64,000 nucleotides of DNA from assembly GCF_003254395.2 (NCBI RefSeq), contig NC_037640.1, positions 12,176,789 to 12,240,788 of the forward strand, in the 5' to 3' direction. Position 1 is the first letter of the stretch; each line of letters begins with the position of its first letter. The stretch is from Apis mellifera. Lineage: Eukaryota > Arthropoda > Insecta > Hymenoptera > Apidae. Below the pieces are notes generated by a model, which did not search any database, had not been told where the DNA came from, and saw nothing but the letters and a program-made list of their open reading frames with translations. A program made the translations under genes and the position numbers. This document shows, one piece after another, positions 24,492 to 36,000 of this stretch.

Positions 24492-26641
24492 CCCGTGATA
24501 TACTTACGTAAAATGAGTGGCCTTTGCATACACCTCCCACGATAATTATACCTTTCTCCTTATGTAAACGGACACTACGTTACAGAAATTTATTGCACCC
24601 GACAACTTCGTTGCGGCTTGGAAAGATCAATATAACCACGAGTCAAACATTTTCATGTTTTTCCTCTCAAGACATATATATATACATTTTTAAAAAAGAA
24701 AAATTATTGCCAGATAAATAATTCAGTTTCTCTTTTCAGATAAATTGAGTGCAAAGAGACATTGAATAATCACGAAACGAAAAAAAGAAAAAAAGAAATT
24801 GATCCCGTTTGAATACAATAGAAGCGCTTATAACAATCCCTCGAACAATTTCGCTTAATTCAACCTTTGATTGCAACCTTTCTCTTTACGTAATTTCATT
24901 CGATGCGCCCGATGAAACAATTCCCTCTTATTTCGTCGTTGGAAAAATTACGAAATCTCCAGATTGTTTCAAGAATCACGCTCAAATTATATTCGTTGAA
25001 CACGATGAACTTAGCGATAGTTTGTTACATCGTGTCAAACGAGATCGATGCTTCGTGTTAATTGGTCGTCGAATAGGACGAATATGCGAGATTCTGCGCA
25101 CGCGCATTGGACAGAGACCGCACGATTGGCCATCGTTCGGAGACATGACCGTGACGTATTCGTTTTCGTTTATTGGACCGGTTCATAACGCGCGCCGATT
25201 CTCGTCGGCTTTCACTATCCGTGCCGGAGCAGATCTGGTTCCATTCGAAGAACGGGAGCCCCAAGTATGATCGTTGCGCAACGCCAATGGATAAAGCCTC
25301 GAGGGTATATAACCGTACGTACGTATCCGCTTGTGCATCGGACAAATCGTGCTCCGAGGTATTTTTAAATGGCTGACGATTGTACAGACGAAAGAAGAGA
25401 TTTATGAGCGGAATAGATTGAAAGGATATATATATATATATGATGTGTTTGGTTGGATTAGATTTAGAAAATCTTTATTTCTTTGTCGAGCGAAAAGTTT
25501 GCTATAAGAAATACGTGTGTTTTGTAACCATTGAATCGATTAATGGAGTAATTAACGGCTAATGGCTTACCACGCGTAAATACAATACCGTGGGGAATAT
25601 ACTTTGGCATTAACCGAGTCTAGTGAAATTTTTCCACTAGGAATATATCATACTTATTACATACGTGAATATACGTGTATTGATTATTTTGTAATCGAGG
25701 TACAAGTAATCCGATCGAAATTATCTGATGCGAGTTATTAAACTGGAATAACTCACGTGTAATAAAATCTGCGTTAATTAAGGAATATGCATGAAAATGT
25801 TAACAAGAGGGAAATGTGAAATTACGTGATGTTACAAAACATGTTATTTACCAGTTTTGCATATTATCGAGGTATTCCATCAATGGATTCAATTTTAAAG
25901 ATGTTTAACGAGTAACAAATATCATAGCGATGGAAAAAATATTTTCTTTTTCTTTTTTCTCGATTATGTAATTCTCGATTATTGTCGTGCAACTTGAGGC
26001 GAGGCGTAACTATAGGTTATCGACTCTTTTAATTTTCCAAAATGTCAACGCGGTTACGTGAAAGCCGATTCCTTCTTCTTCTTTCCACTTCTTCTTGTGC
26101 AACCATTTTTTCATAATATTAAATCGCGCTTAAAGGGTAAGTTTTTAAAATTTTCATTCCATAGGAGAAAAAAAAAATTTCTTTTCCTTTCTTTTTCTCT
26201 TTGAAATTTCTCTCGAAAATGGATAAAAAAGAAATTTCCCTTTTTCCAAAATTTCCAAAATTTCCAAAATCGAAGATAGACGAAAAAAAAATTTTCCTTT
26301 TCTTCCGAAATTTTTATCAAAACGAAAAAAAAAAATATCGAATATAGACAAAAAAAAAAAATTTCTATCGAAGAAAAAAAAAAAACATTCTCCTTTCCCT
26401 CGTTTCGCTTTTCCAAAATAATCGTCGATCTTAAAATCTCAAAACTCGCTCGGCTTCATTCGGTTCGGTTCACCGAAGCCGCACGAAGAAATCGAATCAG
26501 AGAACCGATGGTACATGGGTGGGGTAACCAGAGAGCAACTATACCGAGCAAGTGAAGGGAGAAGCTCTCTGTTCCGAGGTCGGTAACTAAGTGTCAGTAG
26601 TCAGAGTCGACCCGAGTGGAGGATCAGACCGAACGAGCACT
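24492..26641. other. intergenic region between genes A and B
   Basis: No coding exon is supported. A GC-richer island at about 25030-25370 has promoter-like motifs (listed separately). 25380-26440 is AT-rich, with imperfect runs of A around 26160-26390. The last 200 bp before the gene B start codon are GC-richer and are probably its 5' untranslated region or promoter. Confidence 0.5.
25061..25312 (+). promoter_or_regulatory. promoter-like island with CCAAT boxes and a TATA box
   Basis: Four ATTGG pentamers (25061, 25106, 25125, 25172) and one CCAAT (25284) occur within about 230 bp, with TGACGTA at 25152 and TATATAA at 25306-25312 in the context GGGTATATAACCG. Such spacing of CCAAT-type boxes and a TATA box is typical of a pol II promoter on the plus strand. 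It could drive a distal 5' noncoding exon of gene B, whose start codon lies 1.3 kb downstream. Motifs are seen; function is inferred. Confidence 0.4.
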
Positions 26642-29600
26642 ATGATCGAGCATCGGAGGAGCGTGACCCTATTGGCCCTGCTGCCTTTTCTGCTCTCAGG
26701 TAACTATTTTTTTTTCTTCTCTTCTTTCTCTCTCTCTCTCTCTCCCTCTTTCTCTGTCTCGATCGAATCGATCACCTTCACCAGTATTCCTCGACGAGTT
26801 GCCCTCGTGACGAAACCTACTCCTATACGAATGGATGCCCCGCGATGCGTCTCGAGAAGCGCATCGACCGTTCTCCGGGTTGCATCCCGACAGGCGTCTC
26901 GATTCGATCGTTCCCTCGAGTTACGACATCCATTTTGTACAATTTCAATAGCTTTCACCTCCTCTCGCCATATGGTTGAGTCGAGCCGACCTATGATATA
27001 ATGGCGGAGCCTGTCCACCGACAGAGTTGACTGAAAAATTAATTTGTTAAAATTTGTTAAAATTGTTGAATAAAGTTATTCTTAATATTCCAAAACAATC
27101 GAATCATTCGAATTTTATATTTCTTCTTTTACGATTAAATGAAAACGATTTTTGACGAAATATTGCAATTTATTGAAATAGAAATGTAATTACATATATT
27201 TATTTTCATGATATCATTTTAATTAGAATTATTTATATGTGAAATAGATAAATATATTTCTAGCGCAATGTTCGAATAAATTATTTCGAGTAATTCATTA
27301 AAATAACTTGAATCGTTTAAATTTTTCCCATCACTGCTATCGAGTTTGCATGCCTTATATTATACGAATATATGCATCGCCGATCACGATTTACTAGATA
27401 TGTATTATTCATGCTCGCGCCATTCAGATAGCACGGCACGCTATCGCTTTTCTTATTCTTCTTTAAATATTTTTATATCTTCTTCGTCTTGTCTTTTCCG
27501 ACCTCTGTACTTAATGCTATCTCTGTCACACTACTTGAAAGAATTTGAAAAAATCAATATTTTAGATTCACGTTGGTGATAATTTTCTTTACGTTTGCTA
27601 AATATTCATGATTCGGATGCTCGTTTTCATCGAATTGTTCAAGATCCATGTGTAGAAGGAAAAAAGTCGATTGTTTGGATTGGCCGGATCTTCGTCGTTT
27701 CCATGACGACTATCGCTCTAACCATTAAGCTATCCAAGGCCGACTGGCGATTCTTCCTCTTCTAATCTACGTAACAGATGCGAACGTAAACAAAGCGCGA
27801 ATACCCGCAGATGTTACTTTCGCGCGTCAACAAAATATCTCGAATTCACGCGATCAGACGAAACATTGTTAGTTTCTCTTTTGCTATAACACTTTTTCTC
27901 TCTGACTGTATTATTTATTTTTTTTCGTATTTATTTGGTACACAAATGCATTTGTAGCATTTTTCCATTAAGCTTCGACCATCAGCAATTTGCGGTTTCC
28001 GCCAAATCACGTTTTTGCTTATTTGTTCCTCCATCGCGATTACTTTCCATTCGTCGAAGCGCTCCGTTGTTTCGACGTTGCATGTTTTTTTACTATCAAA
28101 TCGAAATCACGAATCTTCACATTTTTTTTCGTTTTCATTCAATGTCTGCAACCTTGACTCGCTTTCTCTATCTTTTTGCCCGTTAAAAATATAATCTTAT
28201 GCTCCTTCTACCATTCTCTCAAGGTAACGCATTTCAATATTTTAATATTCAAACTATTTTTTTTTCGAAATTCGAAGAATATAAATTTAACCTAAATAGT
28301 TTCTAAATAATTCCTATACTTCTTTAATTTTAATTTTCATTACACATATTTTTAATTCTACAATATACATACGATTTATATTGTATCATTTTTTTCCATT
28401 TTTTCGACATATAGTCGAGGCGACTACCCTTTTGGGGGCGCCACCGTGCCCCGATCCTCACGGAGTTTTCGCGTATGCCCACCCAGAGAATTGCAACGCC
28501 TTCTTCCTCTGCACGAACGGCACCCTGACCCTCGAGTACTGCGAGAACGGATTACTTTTCGACGGGCATGGCGCCGTGCACGATCACTGCAACTATCACT
28601 GGGCCGTCCATTGCGGGGATCGCAAGGCTGACCGTAAGTATCTTGTTACGCTCTCGATAATCGCAATGTCACAATGCTATATGCGTATATAAGAGCGTTT
28701 TGTCTTTCCAACTCGATCTATCGACGCTTTGAGATATACAGGGTGTCCCAAAAATAAATATATTAAATCTAGATTAATTGGAAATTCTTGAGATAATTTT
28801 GTTGTTTTGTGAACGAACAAAAAACAATTGGCCAATCACGGAATGCGTAACCTAGTCGAACGGTAGCGTTGGGTACGTACCATCGATCGAGCACGAACAA
28901 ATCTAAGCAACGTATATTGAATATTATAATTTGTTCATTGTTCGTGATAACGAAATATAATTTTTTATCGATAAAAAAATATTTATATTATATTCAAACA
29001 CTTTTTTTTGATATATATTACTTGGATTTGTTCGTGCTCGTCGGCGGTATATACCCAACACTACCGTCGCGACTCGACTAGGCTACGCGCTCCGTGATTG
29101 GTCTGCGTTTTTTTCGTTAATAATGCCCTAACGAATTTTCTTGCAGAGGAGAATGTTGGCTGAAATTACTCCAGAAATATTTCCAATTAATCTTGTCATA
29201 TTTTTGGTATACACTTTATATAATCAATAGTGAGTTTTGAAAAATAATAATATTATTTTGAAAATTTTTTGGAAAAAGATAAAAAGAGTTAATTTTAGAT
29301 TATATTTGATGGTAAGTAAAAAAATCCTTTGGAAGATATATTATAACGTTAATTATCAAATTATTCTAAGATAAATTTTTCGAATATTTTTAAAAAACTT
29401 TTCGATATAGCATTTTGCAAAATTGATTTTTATTCGAATTATTCAATGTACTATTCGATGTATTTCTCGCGATAAACGACAAAAAGAAACATTATATACG
29501 ATAACTGTTTTATCGTTTGAGCATTAATCCATTCAAAAAGTAACTAGTTAAAAATTTCGAATAAAGTTATTTTCAGTAATTATTTATTAAAAATTTGAAT

Positions 29601-32048
29601 AACATTTACTCGTAGCTATTATATAGTTAATTCGCTTTTCATATAATCTCAAGTATTAACGATTACAATTATTTGCAATTATCATTATGTTTTGAACAAT
29701 AAATTATTGAAACTATTGAACTTATCGAAATAACTTTATTCGTAAGTTCAATTAATTTTAAATTTTGCCCATCACTATTTGAGAGGAAATATAGAGAGGT
29801 ATAAAAAATTTATAAAAAAGTAAAAGTCGTATGGAGGAAGAAATTTAATAATATTTATGGCGTTTTACTGGGTCGCGTCAATGCCATTCGTTATAAAGAC
29901 TTGCCGTCAAGTAAATTGCGTTCAGCAATGTTATTGCGACATACTTTTTTGTGTATACCTGTTTGGTAAAACGATTTGTTTTTTTAAAATATAATCGACG
30001 ATCACTTTTACTTTCAAGAATTTTATTTTCACTCGACAATTATTATTTAACAAACTTGTCTTTAGTCGAATACGCGAACAAGAAATTATAAACTGATTAA
30101 TTCTTTCCCTATCATGTATCGCATATATGTTTGATATTACGTTTCAATTTTTCTTTACAATAAATGCACGATATATTTTCTTATTGGTAATTTATAATAT
30201 AATATGCATATATTGCGTTTCAATCTTCTTTAAATAATTATTTATATTTTTTTCAGAATAAATACACGATTTATTTCACTTTATTTATTTCACTTCAGAA
30301 ATTCTATTTATATAAAACTTTCCTCTCAATCGATAAAAATCATCCACACCTGTTATCGCTAACTTTTTCTTAGCTAAAACATCCATATAAAAAGATGGAT
30401 ACATACACATATCGATTCTTTTCGCTTTGAAGAGAATATTGAGAATAAATTCGCAATAAGAAAAAAAAAAAACAAATTATATTATTTTTTAGTGACACCA
30501 ATCAGCAGTCCTGGATGCAAATATCAATTCGGCCTTTACCCTGCGAGCGACGCCTGCAGCACCACCTATATCAGATGCGCCCATGGCCATCCTAACGAGG
30601 ATCACTGCGACGCGGGATTGGTCTACGACGCGAAGAGTCACAATTGCGTCTGGCCCGATCAACTGTTGCCCTACTGCAATCCGGAGGAAATAGTCGGCTT
30701 CAAGTGTCCTCACAAAGTGCCTTCCCACAGCGCTGCCGCCAAGTTCTGGCCCTACCCAAGGTAAATTCTTTTTCAGACAATGGAGAATTATTCGTGAACC
30801 ATTCGTAAATTCGTATTCGATTATAATCGGATACGCGTGGGCGATGTTCGGTGAATAAGAACAATGGGTGGATTAGGTTAAGTTAGGTTAGGTTATGTAA
30901 GAACGGTGTATCTGTTTCTCTCGAAATGAATCGAATGGCAATCGTATTTCAAAGGTGACGAAGCTTAAAAAAGTTTATTTATTTAAGAGATGAGCAAGAT
31001 TTTATTAACGATTGAAGTTGTACAAAAGTAAGTAATGAAAAACGAGCAAAGTTATGCGAAAAGTTAAACTATATAATAGATACGAGTTATTCAAGCATTT
31101 CCATAAGTAATTACTTAAAATTTATTCGAAAAGGTTATATTACTTGAATAATTTATTATTCAAAGAAAAGGTCAACTATAGTCACAGTTGTACATTAATC
31201 TATTGAAAAAGTGATTAGTTAAGAATTTCGAATAACCTTACTTTAAATAATTATTTATTTATTCTTCACTATTATAATCGATTATAATCTCAAGCTATGT
31301 TGAACAATAATATAAATTATCGAATTAATTTATCCAACTAATTTTATTCGTAACGTATTTCAGTGCGTGTTTTTATTTCATTCTTAAATGCACGTCTTCG
31401 AAAATGTTTCGAGATCTTTTTCTTATTCAACGTTACCCGAAAGAGATATACCGATTAAATGGAATTACTTGGACGCCATCTGTAAAAAGTAAAAGAAGTT
31501 TCAGTTTCAAGTTCTTAAATATTGTACGACCAACTGGTTGTATATATCCGGTGGGTAAATTAAAAACCGGTCTACCTCCTCGAAGGGATGGATCGAAGAA
31601 TACCCGCTGAGAGATGACACGTGTTTTACGATTATTCAGTTTCGTCGTTTCTCTCTCCGCTTGTATTACAACCGCGATAAAATGCGAGCGTCGCGTTCGA
31701 AATGCACGATAAGTAAATAACACTAATTCATCTTTTTTTTCAATTAATGTAATTTTAATTTTAAACGTATGATATTTTAAAATTAGTAAGTAAAAATATT
31801 TAATTTTTTTTAGATTCCCCGTACCCGGAGATTGTGGAAGATTGATCACCTGCGTCGACGGTAATCCACGTTTACTTACCTGCGGTGATGGAAAACTCTT
31901 CGATTCCGTGAGCCTGAGCTGTCTGGACCCTGATGAATTGCCCCACTGGTAACTTTATTTTTATTTTTATTTTTATTTTTATTTTAAGAAAAGCGAAGAA
32001 ATGGAATTATCTTCTTCTCTCTGTTTCAGTGCCAACAACAATCTTTAA
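26642..32048 (+). CDS. gene B: secreted three-domain chitin-binding protein (CPAP3/obstructor family)
   Basis: Exons 26642-26699, 28415-28633, 30493-30760, 31814-31948 and 32030-32048 give 232 aa. Residues 5-19 form the hydrophobic core of a signal peptide (VTLLALLPFLLS). Three CBM14 domains follow with cysteines 31, 46, 52, 62, 78, 86; then 101, 114, 121, 131, 144, 154; then 164, 189, 195, 205, 218, 227. Strong landmarks are CENGLLFDGHGAVHDHCNY in domain 1, NPEEIVGFKCPHKV leading into domain 3, and DCGRLITCVDGNPRLLTC. These fit a conserved insect obstructor with an atypical first domain, perhaps the obstructor-E/B side of the family; I leave the symbol open. Introns: phase 1 after the signal peptide, phase 1 after domain 1, phase 2 inside domain 3, and phase 2 splitting the last cysteine codon. 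Intron 1 holds a tRNA-like relic and intron 2 an inverted-repeat element. Its transcript converges on that of gene C. Confidence 0.9.
27673..27739 (-). pseudogene. tRNA-like relic
   Basis: On the minus strand, TAGCTTAATGGTTAGAGC matches the tRNA D-arm and internal A box. A perfect 5-bp stem GTCGT/ACGAC closes a seven-base loop, as in an anticodon arm. The acceptor strand pairs over five of seven positions (TTGGA with TCCAA). A run of six T, a pol III terminator, lies just downstream (27660-27665). However, no T-arm forms (only a degenerate box B) and the base before the anticodon is not T. It is therefore more likely a tRNA-derived pseudogene or SINE head than a working tRNA. It lies antisense inside gene B intron 1. 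Confidence 0.4.
28738..29222. mobile_element. MITE-like element with long imperfect inverted repeats
   Basis: The left arm (about 28738-28905) and right arm (about 29025-29222) are inverted copies. Matching blocks, in order inward, include CCAAAAATA, AGATTAATTGGAAAT, CCAATCACGG, CCTAGTCGA, GTTGGGTA and the exact 15-bp GAGCACGAACAAATC. A core of about 120 bp of AT-rich DNA has no coding potential. The left end reads CAGGGTGTCCCAAAA, the kind of end common in arthropod DNA elements. The flanks are both TA-rich, so a TA target duplication is possible. It lies in gene B intron 2. Confidence 0.65.
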
Positions 32049-33069
32049 ATCACATTCGTCGTCGAATTCTGCAAATTTTCTGGGATCATCGTTTCGCTCA
32101 TTAATGTTAAAAATAATTAAGAGTAATTTAATTCTCTATCAATTTAAAAGGAAACAGGATACATATTCCTTCTGAATTATTACTTTAAATTTTGATCATT
32201 CATTGTTGTAACCGTCCAATTGAAACGATTGTTCTTCCATAACCGTGGAAAATTATTTTTCTATAATTTATTCGCAAAAATTTATTCGTACGTTCTAAGT
32301 GAAAAAGTATTGCTACAAAGAACAACGATGTGTACAACGAGTATTCGAATAAAAAACGTTGTCGCGTGTACAAAAAAATATACAACGTACACTTTATTCC
32401 AACGAGTTCTACATTCGTACAAGTGTGAACGTTTTTGATAATTACTTATAATTAGGGCGAGAACAGGGTGAGAATGGCTAAGAGAGAGAATTATTTACAA
32501 TTCGGGGTGGTGAGAGAGAGAGAGAGAAAGAGTTACTTAATAATAACAATAATAAAAGAATATAAACGTGATTTCCATTACGATTTACCTATTTATCTTT
32601 TTTTTTTTTTCTTTCTTTTTTCTCTTTTTTTTAACTTAAACGTACATTCGTGCGACGACTTCATCAAGAAGATGATAATAAAACAAGAGAGATTGAAGAA
32701 GAAAAATCACTAACGCTTCTAATTAAAAAAAACATGCTCTATAAGCTTCGAATATACATGTTACTGAATTTTTATCCTCCCTCTTTTTTCACAAAATTAA
32801 AATTCTCCTTTTTCTCCAATTTCTTTTCGTATAAATTACTCGATGCGATTCGAAACTTTGGAATTTCCAAAAATAAAAAAAAAAAAAGAACGCTTCTCGC
32901 CGAGCAACTTCTTTCTTTAACCTCTTTTTCGCGAAACGAACGAAGATTTTCAAGAGTATTCACGAGTTTTCCTTTTACATTCGAAAAGAAAGATATCACC
33001 GGTCGAAAAGCGTACGATTGATCGAAAAAAAAAAAAAAGGGAAAAAAAAAAAAGAAAACGTCGGATCGT
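32049..33069. other. convergent 3' region of genes B and C
   Basis: The two genes end tail to tail across about 1 kb. The stretch is AT-rich with T- and A-runs (about 32600-32640, 32875-32890, 33025-33055) and a short GA run at 32512-32530. AATAAA occurs on the plus strand at 32348-32353 (about 300 nt past the gene B stop) and on the minus strand at 32393-32398 (about 670 nt past the gene C stop). No coding exon is seen. Confidence 0.5.
32348..32353 (+). promoter_or_regulatory. possible gene B poly(A) signal
   Basis: AATAAA about 300 nt past the gene B stop codon. Choice among A/T-rich hexamers is uncertain. Confidence 0.35.
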
Positions 33070-36000
33070 CTAATTTCTGGGGCGAGCTCGAAGCGGTATG
33101 GGCAACGCGCCGGCCGGCAATGGCGGAACACCGGGCGGAAGGTTCTCTTCCTCCGCTTCCTGCTCGTTCCTTCCATCGGGCAGATCGCCCTCGAGATTGG
33201 GTGGGGTCGTGGGTACGTCACAATCCTCGGTGGGCGGGACGACGCACCTCAGCGACCTTCGATCGAACACCAGCATCGCGGGGCATCGCTGCAATCGCGG
33301 GTATCCACCTTGACATTGCCAGTAACGATTGCACGATTTGCCCAAAGGAACGTTCCCGTTCGCGTCGTCGTTGCACAGTGCTGTCGAACGAAAAAAAATC
33401 ATAAATGAAATATACACCGATTTGGAGATACAAATGGAGAATGGTATATATTACAATTTTTTATTTTTCGTCTAAGGATTAAACGAGTAAATTTGATACT
33501 ATGGAATATTAATGATTAGTATAACTGTATAAAAGATTTAGTAATATAATGGATGTTGTAATATTTTGGCTCACGAATGAATGAATCGAAAGAGAAAATT
33601 ACGTTATAAGAAAAAATAATGTTTTGATGGATTTTATATAAATATTTATATAATTGAAGATATCAAAGAGTAGGATAAAGATAGATAGTATTTCAATTTA
33701 AAATTAAGATCTTATTATTTCAGTTCACAATGGAGACATCTGATGGTGTAAGAAGAAAAGACTTTCGAAACTGCATTTTTTAATGCAAACTTATCGATAT
33801 ATCCAGTGGATTTTGAAAATATTTTTGTGTTCATTCAATCGATGTCGAAAGATGAAACTATTCCAAGATTAATTTCCTCGCGGATAGATCATCGTGAATG
33901 AAACTTCTTCTAGATTTGTCACGGGTACACGGTCACCGTCGAGACGACAGTGGCGACGACGCGTGGGGCAGACGCGAAGGCGAGCTCGCCTCGAATGCTA
34001 ATTAACGACTCGCCTCTTTTCTACAGTGGAGGCCACTGACTCGTGGCTCGCACACAGAGCCACGCGCGTGTACCTACTCTTACATGCTCACTTTCGAAAG
34101 TGAGAATGATCGTCGTCCCCTCTGGCAACGAGTTTCGCGAAAGAGAGGAGAGAGAAAGAGAGAGAAAGGGGAGACGAAGAATTCCCTGAATCGGTTAATT
34201 GAGAAACTCGTACGGTACAGAAAAGGTGTATGAGACATCGATTTTTCTGCATTAACTTGATATTCGTTTTATAAGATTGTGTACGTTTTACCGAAAGAAA
34301 TTTATTCGTACGTTTCAATTGGAAATATCTTAATTTAAAAATTCTGATTTTAGCAAAAATCAAAAATTTACTTCTGAATATTCTCCGATTTTAAGAAATT
34401 TATTTTAAAACTTTGTACATTGACTTTATCTCCTTTGGTAAAAAGAAAATTGCTTATATACGACTTTACGTACCAATAAAATTTCATTAGGAATAAAAAA
34501 AATTTCGTCGAGAAATAAAAAAGCAATTTCGAATATTTTCATAAATACACTTGTTCGTTATTCAACTTTCCTCTAAAATCATTTTACGAGTGGAACTATC
34601 CTGCATGAATATTATTTTCAAAAAACAAAAAAATGAAGAAAAGACCTAAAGCTAAATTGAAAACTTTTTAAATTTCTTTTCAAATCTTATCATCTAAGGA
34701 TTTACTCACGATGCTTTTGACATCCTTCCACGTTCTCGGGCCAATCGCAGGACCTTGCCCTCTCGTTGTACAAAAGTCCACCGATGCACAATTGTTCGGT
34801 GGCGGTTCCGTTCCAACAGGTCCAGTACCGCGTGCAAGAAGTCTCGTGGCCGAATATGCCGTAGAGCCAATCGCAATGCTCGGCAGGAATCGGTGGATTA
34901 GCCTGCCGCTTTCCGTCGCAATAGTTCGCTCTCCACGGATAGTCGCAGCCCTCGGTCACGCCTCGATGCTTCCCAGCGAAAACAAGACCGTTTGGACAGT
35001 CGAACAATTCTGGACGCCCGTTCACGCATTCCCAATAACGATCGCAATACTCTATGTCACCGACCACTCTGGATTTTGTTTGGCAAGGATCTTCTTGCTG
35101 CTGTTTCTGCCCCTGCGATCCTGCGAACGTGTAAATAGATTGTAGAATTTTCAAGAACAAGATTCAAATTGTTTGTACATCGATTATTATGAAGCAGAAA
35201 AAAGGTTGAAGCGATATATATTTGATATTCGTATACTTCGAATAATTTTCTTTGATAATTAATGTAAATATCATTATTTGTTAAAATGATTGTAATTGGA
35301 GAGATGTAAAAATAAATATATATCTTTACCTGTGAAAATGTAAATAAAATGTATATTTTTGAAAATAAGATCGAAATTTTACGTATTTCGATTATTATAT
35401 GGTAGAGAAAATATTGTAAGTGAAATGCAGTAAGGATGAAAGTAATGATTTAATATATTTATCAAGAGAAACGATAAAGAGGTTCATAATGTTATTATTA
35501 AGTATTTATTCTATGATAATTATGCAGCAGTGAAAATGTTATAAATGAAATGCAATAATTGAGGATGAAAGCAATGATAATTTAGATTTTTAATGGTGTA
35601 TTCATTTATATAAATGATTGTAACTCAACGAACGAATTGAAATATTAATCAAAAACATTTTCTCGATAAATAATATGGAATTCATCATTTTATTTAATTG
35701 TTCCAGTTAGTTAAACTACGTATTATTCATTTTTAGAAAAGATTGGACTTACTTTCGATTATACTTTCCATTTTATAATTCGAAAAAAAAAAATGTGAAT
35801 AAATTGGAAATCAATGCTTAAACTTTATTTTTTAAAATCTATAATTTTCATAATTCATAAAGTGTCTACGTGCGATCTTAAAGAATAAATCTACAATTCA
35901 ATGAAAATGACAATTGTTACCCGTTAACAATACCAATTATGAAACGGCGGCGAAAATCAAACGCATTTTTCAATCCATTGTAGACATAGCGGATGAAAGA

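Noticed and set aside
31404..31849. Open frames on both strands inside gene B intron 3
   Set aside because: Short, overlapping, unrelated to known domains; the intron borders of gene B explain the region.
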